Below, one piece after another: positions 17,951 through 26,665 of a stretch of DNA of 62,978 nucleotides (positions are counted from its first letter, which is position 1; every line of letters begins with the position of its first letter). This DNA is from Verrucomicrobiia bacterium. GTDB taxonomy: Bacteria > Verrucomicrobiota > Verrucomicrobiia > JABWAM01. The stretch is taken from positions 1-62,978 of the forward strand of contig JADZFN010000053.1 in NCBI GenBank assembly GCA_020849895.1. Reading direction: 5' to 3'. The notes under the pieces were generated by a model that was given only the letters and a program-made list of their open reading frames with translations, had not been told where the DNA came from and searched no databases. The position numbers were made by a program, and so were the translations under genes.

Positions 17951-19134
17951 CCTGCCGACCTTTTTGCGCCCCGTTCCGACTCGCGGCCGCCGCCGCGGCC
18001 TTCTTCTTCCTTGCCGCAGCGTCGTTGCGCGCCTACGATGTGGAAGTCGTCAAACCGGGCGATGTGATCACGCTCCGCGTGGCGCCGTTCGGCGGCGCGG
18101 CGGGCGCCGAAGCCACAAAAATCCTCACCGCGGACCTCGAACGCAGCGGATGGTTCAAGATCGTCGGCAGCGGTGGCGATTACGCCGTGGAGGGGAGCGC
18201 CTCCGCCGGCTCGGTCCAGAGCAAGGTCTTCCGATCGAATGGGACGCCTGTGGCGTCCCCCTCCGCCTCGGGCGAACTGCGGCGAGCGGTTCACGCGGTC
18301 GCCGACGCCATCGTCGAGAAGATCACCGGCAACAAGGGAATCGCCTCCGCCCGCATCGCCTTCATCTCTGACAAGAGCGGCCACAAGGAGCTTTACGTGA
18401 GCGACTACGACTTCTTCAACGTCGTGCGCCTCACCTCGGACAACTCGATTGTGGTGGCCCCCGCCTTCAACCGCGCAGGCACGCGCCTCGCGTTCACGTC
18501 CTATCGCTCGGGCTATCCGGACGTCTATGTGGCGGATTATCCGTCGGGCGCGCGCCGTGTCGTGGCGCGTTATCCGGGGCTGAACGCGGGCGCCGCCTTT
18601 TCACCCGACGGCGCGCGTCTTGCGCTCACACTCAGCAAGGACGGCAATCCCGAGCTCTACGTGATGTCGGCGGGCGGGAGCAACCTCCAGCGCCTCACCC
18701 GCACGCGCGGCGGGGAAAGCTCGCCCTCGTGGTCGCCGGACGGCAGCCGCATTGCCTACGCCTCGGACGATGGCGGCCGCCCGCAGATCTACGTGATCCC
18801 CTCCTCGGGTGGCCGCGCGCAGCGCGTCAGCTCGGGCGGCTACTGCACCGAGCCTTCATGGTCGCCGGACGGCAAACGCATCGCTTACAGCGTCAGGAGC
18901 GGCGGCGGCTTCGCGGTCTGCGCCGTGGGGGCGGAGGGCGGCGGCGCGGAGACGCTTTACGCGAACGGCAGTTGTGAAGACCCGGATTGGGCGCCGGACA
19001 GCCGACATTTGATTTTTGCTCGAACGTCGGGCAGTCGCACCGACCTTTATCTCCTTGACACCACCCGAAAGGATGCGGTTCAAATCACAAGGAACTTTGG
19101 CAACTGCACCCAACCGAGCTGGGCGGGCCGCTGA
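17947..19134 (+). CDS. tolB: Tol-Pal system beta-propeller protein TolB
   Basis: A 395-residue periplasmic protein. It has a signal peptide (AAAAAAFFFLAAASLRA), an N-terminal alpha/beta domain and a WD40-like propeller made of PD40 repeats such as SPSWSPDGSRIAYASD and EPSWSPDGKRIAYSV. TolB binds Pal and links the inner-membrane TolQRA complex to the outer membrane. It starts within the stop of the TonB/TolA gene and is followed after 35 bases by pal. Confidence 0.93.
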   Translation: MTCRPFCAPFRLAAAAAAFFFLAAASLRAYDVEVVKPGDVITLRVAPFGGAAGAEATKILTADLERSGWFKIVGSGGDYAVEGSASAGSVQSKVFRSNGTPVASPSASGELRRAVHAVADAIVEKITGNKGIASARIAFISDKSGHKELYVSDYDFFNVVRLTSDNSIVVAPAFNRAGTRLAFTSYRSGYPDVYVADYPSGARRVVARYPGLNAGAAFSPDGARLALTLSKDGNPELYVMSAGGSNLQRLTRTRGGESSPSWSPDGSRIAYASDDGGRPQIYVIPSSGGRAQRVSSGGYCTEPSWSPDGKRIAYSVRSGGGFAVCAVGAEGGGAETLYANGSCEDPDWAPDSRHLIFARTSGSRTDLYLLDTTRKDAVQITRNFGNCTQPSWAGR

Positions 19135-19169
19135 CCCCCAGTTCCTGAAACTCAATCTTTGACAACATC

Positions 19170-19712
19170 ATGAAACCCCTTTCCTGGCGCTCTCTTCTCC
19201 TGGCTGCCGGCTTCGCCTTTGTGCTCGCCGGCTGCGAAAGCCCCACGCCCAGGCCGATGGGTTCGGGCGCGTCCATGGACGACACCGGCGACGTGATCGG
19301 CAACGTCCCCGAAACGACCGACTCCGGCGGCGGGATTCCCGAAAAGGACCGCCTCGACCTCCGCGGTGGCGTGGAATACGGGGCGTGGCGGGCGATTCAC
19401 TTCGATTTCGACAGCGCCGTGGTTCGCGAGGAGGACCGGGGGCTCCTCGAAGAAATCGCCCAGTGGTGCAAGGAAAATCCCGACCAGAAACTCATGGTCG
19501 CCGGCCATTGCGACGAGCGCGGCACGATCGAGTACAACCGCGCGCTCGGCCAGCGCCGAGCTGCCGCCGCCCGAGATTATCTCATCCGCCTCGGGGCGTC
19601 CTCGAAACAGGTGGGCACGGTGAGCTACGGCGAGGATCAGCCCGTGGACCCCGGCCACAACGAGGAAGCCTGGACCAAAAACCGCCGCGGCGAATTCGGA
19701 AAGGTCCCATGA
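19170..19712 (+). CDS. pal: Peptidoglycan-associated lipoprotein Pal
   Basis: A 180-residue outer-membrane lipoprotein. The signal sequence ends in the lipobox VLAGC. The OmpA-like domain carries IHFDFDSAVVREEDRG and the peptidoglycan-binding GHCDERGTIEYNRALGQRRA. The final stretch is a short charged tail. Its stop overlaps the tatA start (ATGA). Confidence 0.94.
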   Translation: MKPLSWRSLLLAAGFAFVLAGCESPTPRPMGSGASMDDTGDVIGNVPETTDSGGGIPEKDRLDLRGGVEYGAWRAIHFDFDSAVVREEDRGLLEEIAQWCKENPDQKLMVAGHCDERGTIEYNRALGQRRAAAARDYLIRLGASSKQVGTVSYGEDQPVDPGHNEEAWTKNRRGEFGKVP

Positions 19713-19969
19713 GCGCGTGGACGATGCTCGGTTGGGGAATGCCCAGCGGTGGCGAGTGGATCATCATCTTCCTCGTCGTGCTGCTCCTGTTCGGCGCCAA
19801 ACGCCTGCCGGAACTCGCCCGAGGGTTGGGCCAGGCCAAGCGCGAATTTCAGAAGGCGGCCCGTGAGGTCGAGGACGAAATGGACAAGGCCAAGTTGGAC
19901 GATTCCTCCTCGAAACCTCCGACCTCCCCGAACTCCCGCGGCCCCGACGGCACGAAGCCCATTGGCTGA
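19709..19969 (+). CDS. tatA: Sec-independent (Tat) translocase subunit TatA
   Basis: An 86-residue protein with a single N-terminal helix (EWIIIFLVVLLLFGAKRLPE), the FGxxRLPE hinge, an amphipathic helix and an acidic C-terminal tail. It is typical TatA/E length. It is translationally coupled to pal. No tatC is present in the window. One likely Tat substrate is encoded here, the ferredoxin-type protein at 55535-56398, with an SRRSMFGFF leader. Confidence 0.92.
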   Translation: MSAWTMLGWGMPSGGEWIIIFLVVLLLFGAKRLPELARGLGQAKREFQKAAREVEDEMDKAKLDDSSSKPPTSPNSRGPDGTKPIG

Positions 19970-20200
19970 GCCTCCGGCTTCTCGCGGTGCTGCGGCGGCC
20001 CGGAGGAGTCTCCCTGTGCGTTTGCTGAAGGGCCTCGTTTCCCAGAGAGAACTTCCGCTCGCTCTCGCGAGCTTTTTATGCCCCGGACGGGATGGTATGC
20101 GGGATGGTCCTTGGAGGAGGAGGGAAGAGGGCGCCCCGCTTCGCTTCAAAAACTCCCAAAAATATTTTTGAACATTTTTAAGAAAAAGTTGTCTTTGGGG

Positions 20201-20229
20201 TTGACACGCGGGTGGCGTTCCCTCAAAGT
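20201..20229 (+). promoter_or_regulatory. Candidate sigma70-type promoter of the porin gene
   Basis: A perfect TTGACA at 20201-20206 is followed 17 bases later by CAAAGT at 20224-20229, a passable -10 element. An A/T-rich tract (about 20150-20190) just upstream could act as an UP element. The porin start lies 100 bases downstream. The rest of the 19970-20328 gap holds nothing else recognisable. Confidence 0.5.
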
Positions 20230-20328
20230 GACCCCATTCAAAGCCAAGAAAGGCGCGCCCTGACGTGGGGAACGCCTGCCTCCCTGCCAAGGAAGGGGGG
20301 TCTTGGTTGCAGACACAAGCAACACATC

Positions 20329-21765
20329 ATGAACCTCAAAAATGCAGTGCTCGCGCTCACGGTTCTGGCGTTCGTCGGCTTTGTCAGCGCCTCCTTCGCG
20401 GACGACACGAGGGTGGCCGGCAAAAAGTCGCTCGAAAGCCGCATCGCCGAGCTCGAAGCGAAACTCAAGGACGCGGGCGTGGGTGGCGGCGTCAAGGGCT
20501 CCGGGATCAAAATCTCGGGCTACGTGGACACCAGCTATACCCTGAACCTCTCGGACCGCACGGAGTCGGGCCCGGCGGCCGGCACCAGCGCGCAGAACAC
20601 GGGACGCGTGTTCGACAACCAGTATGACTCGTTCAACCTGAACGCGTTCAAGCTGACCATCGAGAAGTCGAAGGACTCCTCGAAGTTTCCCGCGGGCTTC
20701 CGCGTGGACACGATCATCGGCCACGACGCTCACATCATCAAGGACAACACGCCCGGCTTCACCGGCACCGGTGAGAGCGAGCTCGCCCTTGAGCAGGCCT
20801 ACGTGAACCTCGGTGTGCCGATCGGCAACGGGATTGACGTCAAGGTCGGTAAGATGGTGACCCTCCTCGGCTACGAGGCGATCGAGAGCCCCGCCAACTG
20901 GCAGTTCTCGCGCTCGGACGCCTTCCGTCTGTCGCCCCAGACCCAGCTCGGAGCGACGTTCGGCTACAAGTGGAATGACACCGTCACGACGACGATCGGC
21001 GTGATCAACGGTCTCGACGCTCCCGGCATGGCCGTGACGCGCGCAGTCACCGACACCGGCGTCGAAGCGGCCAACTTCAACACGGACCTCGCCTTCGTGG
21101 GCCGTGTGGACGTGACCGGGCCGAAGACCTCCTTCGGCGACTTCAACGCGTTCGTCGCGGGTCTGTACTCGAACGACATCACCTCTCCCACCGGAGCGGG
21201 AACGTCTGCGGCGACTCGCGCCATGAATCGCGGGACGACCGGAATCCTGAACGTGGGTGGAACGTGGACGAAGCCCTTCGATGTGAAGGAGCTCACCCTC
21301 GGCGTGGATTATCTCTATCGCCAGGATGACGCCTCGACCGCGGCTTGGGCTGCCGGCGTGCAGAACGAGCTCGTCTCCCTCGCCGCCAATGCGCTCAGCG
21401 CCTACGGCAAGTGGGACTGGGCTTCGCTCGGAGCCAAGTGGACTTCCACGAGCGGCCGCTTCAGCTACACGCACTACAACAACAATCAGGCGCAGGGTGT
21501 CCCGACGGCCACCATCACGCAGTCGCCTCTGGTGCTCTACTCGGGCGCCGGTGCCAACTACCAGGATGATCTGGACCTGTACAGCTTCACGCTGACACAG
21601 TCGTTCAACGTCTGGAAGGACACGCTGGTGCGCCTCGAATGGCGGCATGACTGGACCGAAGCGAACACCGCCGGTTTCGGCGCTGCCAGCGCAACGGTTC
21701 CGGCTAGCGATGACCTGCGCAAACAGCAGGACACGATCGCCGTGAACGTCGTGTACTCGTTCTAA
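20329..21765 (+). CDS. OmpL-like beta-barrel porin
   Basis: A 478-residue outer-membrane protein. It has a signal peptide (LTVLAFVGFVSASFA), a short coiled segment (KSLESRIAELEAKLKD), and then alternating beta-strand sequence starting with KISGYVDTSYTLNLS and ending in a terminal phenylalanine (VNVVYSF), as expected of a barrel. It resembles the putative beta-barrel porin-2 (OmpL-like) family. The ATG at 20329 is the only start that yields a signal peptide. A strong promoter candidate and a strong terminator make it a likely abundant monocistronic porin. Confidence 0.85.
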   Translation: MNLKNAVLALTVLAFVGFVSASFADDTRVAGKKSLESRIAELEAKLKDAGVGGGVKGSGIKISGYVDTSYTLNLSDRTESGPAAGTSAQNTGRVFDNQYDSFNLNAFKLTIEKSKDSSKFPAGFRVDTIIGHDAHIIKDNTPGFTGTGESELALEQAYVNLGVPIGNGIDVKVGKMVTLLGYEAIESPANWQFSRSDAFRLSPQTQLGATFGYKWNDTVTTTIGVINGLDAPGMAVTRAVTDTGVEAANFNTDLAFVGRVDVTGPKTSFGDFNAFVAGLYSNDITSPTGAGTSAATRAMNRGTTGILNVGGTWTKPFDVKELTLGVDYLYRQDDASTAAWAAGVQNELVSLAANALSAYGKWDWASLGAKWTSTSGRFSYTHYNNNQAQGVPTATITQSPLVLYSGAGANYQDDLDLYSFTLTQSFNVWKDTLVRLEWRHDWTEANTAGFGAASATVPASDDLRKQQDTIAVNVVYSF

Positions 21766-21791
21766 GCGAACCTCCCAAATATCAACCAGAG

Positions 21792-21830
21792 ACCCCGCCC
21801 CGGGAAACCGGGGCGGGGTTTTCTGTTTTC
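21792..21830 (+). terminator. Rho-independent terminator after the porin gene
   Basis: A perfect 12-bp stem (arms at 21792-21803 and 21808-21819) encloses a GAAA tetraloop and is followed by TTTCTGTTTT. It lies 26 bases after the porin stop. The opposite strand lacks a T-tract, so it acts on the porin transcript. Confidence 0.92.
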
Positions 21831-21837
21831 AGACGCC

Positions 21838-22602
21838 TCACTCCTTGAGTTTCGGAGGAGGCAGGGCGAAGCGGGCGTAGAACGCGGCGACGACGTCCTC
21901 GCGCGTGGCGTTCGCACCAACGCTCAAGACGGTGACCGCTCGATCCGTCTTGCCTTCGATGCCGAAGCCGTTGAACCAGCGCACCGCGTCGAGGCTGCCC
22001 GTCTTGCCATAGACGCGGACCGTCGCCCTCTCGGCGGGCCAGGCAAGGCACGCGAGGAGTTGGTCCTGGATTTTCTTCGAAGAAGCGAGTTCGCCGCGCA
22101 GCACGCGGAGGATGAAGGCGTGCTCCAGGCGCGGCGTGACGCGAAGCGCGCCTCCACGGCGGACGGAGGCAAAACCCTCCTTGAGCCAGTCCTTCGGCGG
22201 AGGTCCGCCGGCGAACCCGCTGTGCGCAACGAACTCCTCGAGGCGCTCCTTCGGCAGGCGTCCGGCGAGTTCCACGAAGGCGTCGTTGCTTGAGTAAAAC
22301 ATCGCTTCGGGAAGGGTGAGCGTGCGCGGCGCGCCCGGAACGTGCGAGTCCGCGACCTTGAACGTGGACGCGGGACTCGCGGTTTTCGTCTCGAGCGCGG
22401 CCCAGGCGAGGACCATCTTGAAGGTCGAGGCCGGCGGGAAGCGCGCGTCGGCGAGCTTCGGATTGCCCGCGACGATCCGCGTCGGGCCGTTCGTCACGGT
22501 TTCGAGAACGATGGTGTCGAAGGCCGAGACGGGCGGCATGAGGGCGAGGGCGCCCCCCCAAAGCAGCGCGCCCCAACCGAAAAATATCGAGCCGCGACTC
22601 AT
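21838..22602 (-). CDS. Class D beta-lactamase-like / penicillin-binding transpeptidase-fold protein
   Basis: A 254-residue exported protein with an N-terminal hydrophobic signal. The active-site motifs are STFK (PPASTFKMVLA, Ser about 59), then SSN (FYSSNDAF), then KTGS (YGKTGS). Order and spacing fit class D beta-lactamases, but the second motif is SxN rather than the SxV of OXA enzymes. A lactamase or a small D,D-peptidase are both possible. The ATG at 22602 was preferred to a TTG two codons upstream. It ends beside the porin terminator, convergent with it. Confidence 0.75.
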   Translation of the reverse strand: MSRGSIFFGWGALLWGGALALMPPVSAFDTIVLETVTNGPTRIVAGNPKLADARFPPASTFKMVLAWAALETKTASPASTFKVADSHVPGAPRTLTLPEAMFYSSNDAFVELAGRLPKERLEEFVAHSGFAGGPPPKDWLKEGFASVRRGGALRVTPRLEHAFILRVLRGELASSKKIQDQLLACLAWPAERATVRVYGKTGSLDAVRWFNGFGIEGKTDRAVTVLSVGANATREDVVAAFYARFALPPPKLKE

Positions 22603-22653
22603 GCCCAATTCACGGCGTTTTCAGAAAAACGAAGGGGCGCGTCGGCCTGCGCT

Positions 22654-24426
22654 TCATTTTCGCACGAGGAGATTGCCGACGACGAGCAGGTCCATCTCGC
22701 TGGCGCGAAAGGTGCGATAGGCGTTCTCCGGCGTAGTGACGATCGGTTCGCCGCGGAGGTTGAACGAGGTGTTCATGAGCACGGGAACGCCGGTGGCGTC
22801 GCCGAAGCCCAGGATGAGCCGATGATAAAGGGGATGAGTGTCCGGATCCACGACCTGCAGGCGTCCTGTGCCCATGTGACTGACGGCGGGAATGACCGAC
22901 TGTTTTTTCGTCTTCACGGGCGCGACGAGAAGCATGAAGCGCGCCGCCTCCTGTTTCGCCACGCCGGGCATGTCGAAGTACTCCTCGGCGGCGTCGCCGA
23001 GGATCGAAGGGGCGAACGGGCGGTAAGGCTCGCGGAACTTGATCTTGGTGTTGACGATGTCCTTCATCTCCGATGATCGCGGATCGGCGAGGATGGAGCG
23101 CGCGCCGAGCGCGCGCGGGCCGAACTCGAAACGCCCCTGATGCCAGCCGATCACCTGTTTCGAGGCGAGCGCGGCGACGACCCGCTCCACGAGCTGCCCC
23201 TCGTCGGCCACTTTCTCGAACGGGATGTTCTCGCGGAGGAAGAAGTCGGCGGCGTCGCCTTCGGAATACTCGGCGCCCCAAAGGGCGTGGCGCATCGTGA
23301 AACGGCGGGGCTGGCCGAGCACCTCGTGGGCCATGTGGAACGCGGCGCCGATGGCGCCGCCGCCGTCGCCTGCGCCGGGCTGGATAAAGAGGCGGCGGAA
23401 AGGAGTTTCGCGCAGGATGCGGCCGTTGGCGACGCTGTTGAGCGCCACTCCTCCGGCAAGGCAGAGGTCGGGGAGGCCCGTTTCCTTTTGAAGCGATCGC
23501 GCCATGCGGAGGACGATCTCTTCAGTCGCCTTCTGGATGCTCGCGGCGAGATCGGCGTAATGCTGATTTTCAGCTTCACGCCGCGCGTAGTCGGCGGGTC
23601 TTTCGCCGAAGTAGGAAGGGAATCCGGTGTTTTTCGTGAAGAAGTGGGTTTCGGGCGCGCGCGGCGGACCGAAGAGCTTCACGAAGTTGCGGTTGTAGGT
23701 GTTCTTCAGCGAATAGGGGTACTTGAAGTACTCCATCTTCAACTGGAACGATCCGTCCTCGGCGAGCTCCATGAGTTTCCAGACCTTGTCGAGATGCTTC
23801 GGCTCGCCGTAAGGCGCCATCCCCATCACCTTGTATTCGCCTTCGTTCACCTCGAAGCCGAGGAAGGAGGTGAACGCGCTGTAGAGCAGGCCGAGCGAAT
23901 GCGGGAAGCGCATCTCGTGGGTGAGGCGGATGCTTCGGCCTTCGGCGACCCCCTTGGCGGTGGTGGTCCACTCGCCCACGCCGTCAAGGGTGAGCACGGC
24001 GGCCCGTTCGAACGGTGAGCAGTAGAAGGAGCTCGCCGCATGGGCGAGATGATGGTCGCAGAATGCGATCCGGTCGGAAGAAACACCGAGCTCCTCGCGG
24101 AGGATCGCCTTGATCCAGAGCTTGTCCATCAGCCATGTATGCATCGCGGCACGGAAAACGCCCACGCCACGCGGGAAGGTCGCCATCGCCGTCTGGAAGA
24201 TCCGCTCGAACTTCACGAACGGTTTCTCGTAGAAGACAACCCAGTCCACGTCCTTCGCCGCGAGTCCGCCCTTCTTCAGGCAAAACGCCGCCGCCTGCTT
24301 CGGGAAGCCGGCGTCGTGCTTCCTTCGCGAAAAACGTTCTTCCTCAGCGGCGGCGATCAGCATGCCGTCCTGGACGAGCGCGGCGGCGGAATCGTGATAA
24401 AAGGCCGAAATCCCGAGGATGTTCAT
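22654..24426 (-). CDS. Carbamoyltransferase (NodU/CmcH/TobZ family)
   Basis: A 590-residue two-domain enzyme that transfers a carbamoyl group from carbamoyl phosphate. The N-terminal YrdC/HypF-like metal site is visible (CDHHLAHAASSFYCSPF) along with GISAFYHDSAAALV. The C-terminal domain has LAGGVALNSVANG and GRFEFGPRALGARSILADPR. The acceptor (sugar, antibiotic, exopolysaccharide) is unknown. The ATG at 24426 begins the conserved NILGIS strand. A small membrane protein is encoded just upstream. Confidence 0.9.
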   Translation of the reverse strand: MNILGISAFYHDSAAALVQDGMLIAAAEEERFSRRKHDAGFPKQAAAFCLKKGGLAAKDVDWVVFYEKPFVKFERIFQTAMATFPRGVGVFRAAMHTWLMDKLWIKAILREELGVSSDRIAFCDHHLAHAASSFYCSPFERAAVLTLDGVGEWTTTAKGVAEGRSIRLTHEMRFPHSLGLLYSAFTSFLGFEVNEGEYKVMGMAPYGEPKHLDKVWKLMELAEDGSFQLKMEYFKYPYSLKNTYNRNFVKLFGPPRAPETHFFTKNTGFPSYFGERPADYARREAENQHYADLAASIQKATEEIVLRMARSLQKETGLPDLCLAGGVALNSVANGRILRETPFRRLFIQPGAGDGGGAIGAAFHMAHEVLGQPRRFTMRHALWGAEYSEGDAADFFLRENIPFEKVADEGQLVERVVAALASKQVIGWHQGRFEFGPRALGARSILADPRSSEMKDIVNTKIKFREPYRPFAPSILGDAAEEYFDMPGVAKQEAARFMLLVAPVKTKKQSVIPAVSHMGTGRLQVVDPDTHPLYHRLILGFGDATGVPVLMNTSFNLRGEPIVTTPENAYRTFRASEMDLLVVGNLLVRK

Positions 24427-24475
24427 CTGAAAATCGGCCAAGAGGCAGAGCGATCGAGCAGCAGAAAGCAACGAC

Positions 24476-24808
24476 TCAACGGGGCGCCTCTTCGCCCGCC
24501 AAACGTCGGTCGCCGGTGGTCGAACTGCTGTGGACGATGCTCCCCTGGCTGCGCGCCCAAGCGAGATCGGGTGGCGGAAGTTTCTTCGGATGCCAATGAC
24601 TCGATCCGGCGGAGCGGCGGCGCGTGCCGAGTGGATCGCTGAAGATCCTCACGCCGAGCGCGAACGGCAGCGCGATGACGAAGTAAAAGAGCGGCATCCA
24701 GACCCAGCTCATTACGTCGCCCAGCCAGTGTCCGAAGCGCACCCAGATGTGCCATAGACGACGGAAGATCGGAAGGGGATCGGCGTCGCTCATCAGGAGG
24801 GCAGGCAT
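24476..24808 (-). CDS. Small membrane protein linked to the carbamoyltransferase
   Basis: A 110-residue protein with an aromatic amphipathic N-terminal part (IFRRLWHIWVRFGHWLGDV) and one or two hydrophobic segments (WMPLFYFVIALPFALGVRIF), followed by a polar tail. Small proteins of this type are commonly encoded next to NodU-type carbamoyltransferases, and it precedes that gene by 49 bases on the same strand. The ATG at 24808 follows a GAAGGG; another ATG lies at 24793. Function unknown. Confidence 0.65.
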   Translation of the reverse strand: MPALLMSDADPLPIFRRLWHIWVRFGHWLGDVMSWVWMPLFYFVIALPFALGVRIFSDPLGTRRRSAGSSHWHPKKLPPPDLAWARSQGSIVHSSSTTGDRRLAGEEAPR

Positions 24809-24913
24809 TCTGCCCTTCTTTTCGGCTTGCGGCAAGCGTGGGTTCCCGTAGGCCGTCCGTTCTCTCGTGGTTCGCTTGAACGAGGAAGGCAGTTTTATCG
24901 TTCTCCCGGTCCG

Positions 24914-25321
24914 TCACTCGGAGGCGGAGACGAGGTGGCGCGCGAGCCGTTCCTTCAGCGCGGGCGGCATGCGGACCGGTTTCTCGGTGAGATTGGCCAC
25001 CGCATGGCGGGTGGTGGCCTCGAGGAGGAGATCGCTTCCTCGGAAGATCCGATACTCGAGAAGAAACGAAGCGCCGCCGAGCTCGACGACGCGTGTGCGG
25101 ATCTCGACTTCGTCGTCGTAGCGGGCGAAACCGAGGTGTTTCATCGCCGACTCGATGACCGGGAGGATGACGCCCTGCTCTTGAAGGGCGATCAGCGGAA
25201 AGCCGAGTTCGCGGAAGGCTTCGTTGCGGGCGATCTCGAGCCAGTCGAGGTAGCGGGCGTAGTAGACGTGGTTGCCCGCCGTCACATCGCGGTAGGCCGC
25301 CCGCAAGCGATGGGTGAACAT
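24914..25321 (-). CDS. Acyl-CoA thioesterase, hot-dog fold (YbgC/FadM-like)
   Basis: A 135-residue 4HBT-family protein. The pattern YRDVTAGNHVYYARYLDWLE is the catalytic helix of YbgC/FadM thioesterases; the usual Asp of the 'D.D..GHV' motif is partly retained (D-V-T-A-G-N-H-V). It probably hydrolyses acyl-CoA. Upstream codons back to a TTG at 25363 could add 14 residues, but the ATG at 25321 fits the family start. It is separate from the Tol-Pal operon in which ybgC often sits. Confidence 0.82.
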   Translation of the reverse strand: MFTHRLRAAYRDVTAGNHVYYARYLDWLEIARNEAFRELGFPLIALQEQGVILPVIESAMKHLGFARYDDEVEIRTRVVELGGASFLLEYRIFRGSDLLLEATTRHAVANLTEKPVRMPPALKERLARHLVSASE

Positions 25322-25449
25322 GTGGTGCAGTCTGGGGGAAAAAGGCCGCCGGGGAAACCTCAAATGATCGAAAAAGACCGTTCTTCGAGCGGGACGACGC
25401 CGGATGGCGATTGCCTTGGGCGCGCTCCGGCAGCGAAACTCGACGCGGC

Positions 25450-26505
25450 ATGAAAAACTCCCTCGAACGCGTCCGCGCTATGCTGCGCGGCGAAAGGCCC
25501 GATCGTGCGCCGCTCTATGACTTGCTTCGCAACGATGCGGTGCTTTCCCATTTCGGCGGCGAGAAACTCACCTATGACAACGCGCGGGACGTGGTGTTCC
25601 GCGCCTACGCATCCGCCGTGGATGCCACGCGCCCCGTGGTGCGCCTGCCGGAACGGGAGCGGACGGGGGTCCGGCCGAACGGACGAGAGTTCCGCCAGTA
25701 CCGTTGGACCGCCTGGGTCGCGCATGTGGAGTATGCGGACTCCGACGCCTGGGCCGCGGCCAAACGCAAGGAGCTGGACGCCTATGATCCCGCGTGGAGC
25801 GCCGAAAACGAGAAGGCCATGCGCGATCATCTGGAGTTCGTCGCCGATCATCAGCGGCGGTTGGGAGAGGTCTTTTTCTTTCCCGCGACGTGCTCGGTCG
25901 GTCTAATGGAAGTTTATCTGGAGGTCGGCCTCGAGCGGTTCTCCTATCTCCTGGCGGACTGTCCGGATACCGTGGACGCCGTGATCGAACTGAACGTCGT
26001 GCAAACGCTCTCCTGGATCGAACACCTCCCCGAAGATCACGGCCATGAAGCGGTCTTTTGCGGGGACGACATCGCTTTCAAAACAGGGCCGTTGCTGGCG
26101 CCCGCATGGTTCAAGAAACATTATTTTTCGCGCCTCGCGCGCGTGTGCGCGGCCTACCACCGCAAGGGCATCAAGGTGCTCTTCCATTCGGACGGAAACC
26201 TGTGGCCGCTCCTCGACGGATTGGTGGAAGCGAATATTGACGGGCTCAACCCGCTCGAAATCCTTGCGGGAATGGATCCCGTGGAAGTCCACCGACGCTA
26301 TCCGCATCTCTTTCTTGCAGGCGGCATTGACGTGTCGCGCCTCCTGCCGCTTGGAAAACCTCAGGAGATCAAGGACGCCGTGCGCCGCGCGCTGGACGGA
26401 ACGGGAGGCCGCTTGATGGTCGGTTCCTCGACGGAGCTTCACGACGGGGTGCCGCTGGAGAACTATCTTGCCTTGCGCGAAGCGACGCTGGAGCACCGGG
26501 GATAG
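25450..26505 (+). CDS. Uroporphyrinogen decarboxylase-like protein (non-HemE)
   Basis: A 351-residue TIM-barrel protein of the URO-D superfamily. Recognisable parts are the N-terminal NSLERVRAMLRGERPDRAPL, the middle GDDIAFKTGPLLAP and the C-terminal LFHSDGNLWPLLDGL...INGLNPLE-like region (here IDGLNPLEILAGMD). It lacks the RQAGR motif that marks true HemE. It is therefore more like the methyltransferase or unknown-function branch that is common in PVC and anaerobic bacteria. No corrinoid protein is encoded next to it. The substrate is not predictable. Confidence 0.82.
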   Translation: MKNSLERVRAMLRGERPDRAPLYDLLRNDAVLSHFGGEKLTYDNARDVVFRAYASAVDATRPVVRLPERERTGVRPNGREFRQYRWTAWVAHVEYADSDAWAAAKRKELDAYDPAWSAENEKAMRDHLEFVADHQRRLGEVFFFPATCSVGLMEVYLEVGLERFSYLLADCPDTVDAVIELNVVQTLSWIEHLPEDHGHEAVFCGDDIAFKTGPLLAPAWFKKHYFSRLARVCAAYHRKGIKVLFHSDGNLWPLLDGLVEANIDGLNPLEILAGMDPVEVHRRYPHLFLAGGIDVSRLLPLGKPQEIKDAVRRALDGTGGRLMVGSSTELHDGVPLENYLALREATLEHRG

Positions 26506-26665
26506 CGCGAGGCGCGCGAATGCGTCCAGGCTTTCCAGCCCGGGATCGCCGCCGGAAGATGCGTTCGTCGAGTCCGGCTCCGTTTTCGTGCTTCCCAACC
26601 GTCTCGTTCTCCTCATCGCCGCCGTCAGGCTTGCGGGAGAGAAGCGGGGTTCAGGCCCCCCGGTT

